DNA of 64,000 bases, from NCBI GenBank assembly GCA_964542475.1, contig CAZIUL010000003.1, positions 1 through 64,000 on the forward strand, written 5' to 3'. Source of the DNA: CAZIUL01 sp964542475. Its GTDB lineage: Bacteria > Planctomycetota > B15-G4 > CAYZWU01. Both the position numbers and the translations under genes were made by a program. Shown piece after piece: positions 62,564-64,000 of this stretch. Each line of letters opens with the position of its first letter. The first letter of the stretch is position 1. The notes under the pieces are model-generated. The model worked only from the letters and a program-made list of their open reading frames with translations. It was not told the DNA's origin and ran no database searches.

Positions 62564-63562
62564 TCAGACGATTCGTACTGTCAACAGATCCTGGACATCT
62601 ACTATCCCGACCGGTTTCCCGTTTTCGTCGATCACCGGAATCTGGTCGATCTTGTTCTCTCTCAGGATGCGCAGGGCTTCCCCGGCAAGTTTGTCGTAAA
62701 AAATGGATTTGGGCTGCTGTGTCATTATCCCGGCAATGGGTTTCTCGAAAACGGAGAAGTCGCCGCTTTCCATGGCTGCCTCCAGGCGCCGCCTGAGATC
62801 GCCGTCCGTGTAAAACCCGACAAGCTTGCCGTCCTTGTCAACGATGCTCACCGCTCCGGGCTTTCCTGGCGTATGCGTCATGACCGAGAGCGCTTCCATC
62901 ACCTTTTTGTCCTCGCGGATCAACGGGTTCTGCTCTCCGGCCCGCATCACATCCGTGACCTTCAAAAGCTTCTGCCCCAGAGCGCCCGCCGGATGGAAGA
63001 GGGCGAACTCCTCCTTGGAGAAGTGCCGCCTTCGCAGCGTTGCCATTGCAACCGCGTCGCCGATGGCGAGCATGATGGTCGTGCTCGTGGTGGGTGTCAG
63101 CCCCAGCGGGCATGCCTCCGCCACCTCTCCGTAGCAGATGGGAACATCGCTGTACTTGGCAAGGGGAGATTTCGCGTCGCTGGTGATGGAGATCAGGCAG
63201 GCGCCGATCTTCTTGACAGCGTTGAGAAGGTTTACTATCTCCCGCGTTGTCCCGCTGTTGGACAGGGCCAGGACCACGTCCTCCTTTTTTATCCTCCCCA
63301 GGTCTCCGTGGAGCGCCTCCGCGGCGTGCAGGAAAAGCGACGGAGTCCCCGTGCTCGCCAGTGTCGCCGAAATCTTCTGCCCGATTATGCCGGCCTTTCC
63401 GATCCCGGTGACAACGACCCGCCCGTCGCAGGCGAGAACCTTGTCCACCGCCTCCACGATCGGGTTGTCAACGATTTCGCCGAGGTTCGCAATCGCCCGC
63501 GCCTCTGTCTCGAAAACGTGCCTGACACCAGCGACAACATCTTTCCTTTTTTCCGGGTCCAT
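62564..63562 (-). CDS. kdsD: Arabinose-5-phosphate isomerase (KdsD/KpsF)
   Basis: 332 residues. AGGA lies eight bases before the ATG. SIS domain (~30-190) with GIGKAGIIGQKISATLASTG, HAAEALHGDLG, LSNSGTTREIVNLL and AKYSDVPICYG, then FHPAGALGQKLLKV and two CBS domains (~205-325). It turns ribulose-5-phosphate into arabinose-5-phosphate for Kdo synthesis, the first sugar of LPS core. It heads the minus-strand LPS operon. Confidence 0.94.
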   Translation of the reverse strand: MDPEKRKDVVAGVRHVFETEARAIANLGEIVDNPIVEAVDKVLACDGRVVVTGIGKAGIIGQKISATLASTGTPSLFLHAAEALHGDLGRIKKEDVVLALSNSGTTREIVNLLNAVKKIGACLISITSDAKSPLAKYSDVPICYGEVAEACPLGLTPTTSTTIMLAIGDAVAMATLRRRHFSKEEFALFHPAGALGQKLLKVTDVMRAGEQNPLIREDKKVMEALSVMTHTPGKPGAVSIVDKDGKLVGFYTDGDLRRRLEAAMESGDFSVFEKPIAGIMTQQPKSIFYDKLAGEALRILRENKIDQIPVIDENGKPVGIVDVQDLLTVRIV

Positions 63563-63661
63563 TATGAAATCCTAGTCAAGGGCCTGCTCTGCCTCCCACT
63601 CGGGCAGATACGCAGATTTTAATCCGTTCGAAAAAGAAATCGAACCATAATCGGGCATTTT

Positions 63662-63667
63662 ATTATA
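63662..63667 (-). promoter_or_regulatory. Possible -10 box for kdsD operon
   Basis: On the minus strand a perfect TATAAT lies about 100 bases upstream of the kdsD ATG, but the base pairs at -35 (GCGGAA) match poorly. Confidence 0.3.
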
Positions 63668-63779
63668 ACCGAAACATAGGTATATTCCGCTGGATAAGAA
63701 AGGTGCTGATAAACGAATCATTGAGGGAAACGGTAAATACCGGCTGTGGCGGGTGCCGGCCGGAAACAAAGGAACAGTC

Positions 63780-64000
63780 ATGAACCCTCTCGAAAAGAAC
63801 GAAACGTTTCGCCCCAGGCCGGGGTCCCTTGTGCTTGTCATCATGGACGGAGTTGGCGAAGGCCCTGAAAACGAGGGAAACGCCGTCCGGCTGGCACACA
63901 CGCCCACGCTCGACAGGATCCGGGAGAAACACCCCCGCATGCTGCTTTCGGCTCACGGACCGGCCGTGGGGATGCCGTCCGGGGACGACATGGGCAACTC
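63780..64000 (+). CDS. gpmI: 2,3-bisphosphoglycerate-independent phosphoglycerate mutase (partial)
   Basis: The first 73 codons; the gene runs off the window. ATG 63780 has AAAGGA about seven bases upstream. LVLVIMDGVGEGPENEGNAV gives the metal-binding Asp of the iPGM family (usually LxILDGWG). HTPTLDRIREKHPRMLLSA and VGMPSGDDMGNS, ending at the catalytic-serine block, match GpmI. It is divergent from kdsD. Confidence 0.88.
   Translation, partial: MNPLEKNETFRPRPGSLVLVIMDGVGEGPENEGNAVRLAHTPTLDRIREKHPRMLLSAHGPAVGMPSGDDMGN

Noticed and set aside
1..64000. tRNA, rRNA or CRISPR array
   Set aside because: I looked for the conserved tRNA arm motif, rRNA-like blocks and regularly spaced direct repeats and saw none; a covariance search would be needed to exclude small RNAs.

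Overview
The window comes from a diderm (Gram-negative) bacterium. It carries an LptD outer-membrane assembly protein, a KdsD/KpsF-type arabinose-5-phosphate isomerase, a Wza-type lipoprotein export channel and many lipoprotein or Sec signal sequences. Most genes are GC-rich. Several start at TTG or GTG behind good Shine-Dalgarno sites. I cannot assign a lineage. The gene mix (HDOD-GGDEF protein, DUF1015, CobA-HemD fusion, abundant palindromic intergenic repeats) would fit a deltaproteobacterium-like or other uncultivated diderm lineage. I saw no rRNA, tRNA or CRISPR array.

Layout. 0-17.2 kb is housekeeping: a secreted PDZ protein, a YkgJ-type Cys-cluster protein, RuvX, FtsK and an FtsK-like protein without a motor domain, a DUF1015 protein, an HDOD-GAF-GGDEF signalling protein, an HtrA protease, a PilT-type ATPase with a Lys/Pro tail, a CCA-adding enzyme/poly(A) polymerase, then a methyltransferase with two small membrane proteins. 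17.3-28.7 kb is a tetrapyrrole locus: hemB-hemL, then sirC-hemC-cobA/hemD. The two halves are separated by a glycosyltransferase and an AT-richer island (about 21.0-25.4 kb) with a Ser/Thr kinase, a DUF5329 protein and an AAA ATPase. A PhoD-like phosphatase follows.

31.5-54.8 kb is a surface-polysaccharide locus built as two facing blocks. The plus-strand block (33.7-43.3 kb) has a toroid-fold protein, a zinc-ribbon methyltransferase, an APH-like kinase, a Wzx-type flippase, three glycosyltransferases and an O-antigen polymerase/ligase. The minus-strand block (52.6-43.4 kb) has two paralogous secreted proteins, Wza, a Wzc-type tyrosine autokinase, a CpsB-type phosphatase and a second polymerase/ligase fused to TPRs. 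A GHMP (galactokinase-like) kinase lies next to it. Together these supply most steps of a Wzx/Wzy export pathway.

55-64 kb holds an ArfB-like GGQ protein, transaldolase and a minus-strand lipopolysaccharide-transport operon: kdsD, a 1043-residue LptC/LptA-like protein, then lptD translationally coupled to it. The window ends inside a phosphoglycerate mutase gene. Four families of structured intergenic repeats are spread across the window, several sitting exactly at gene 3' ends. The points most worth follow-up are the giant LptC-like protein, the motorless FtsK paralogue, the kinase/ATPase island and the repeat families.
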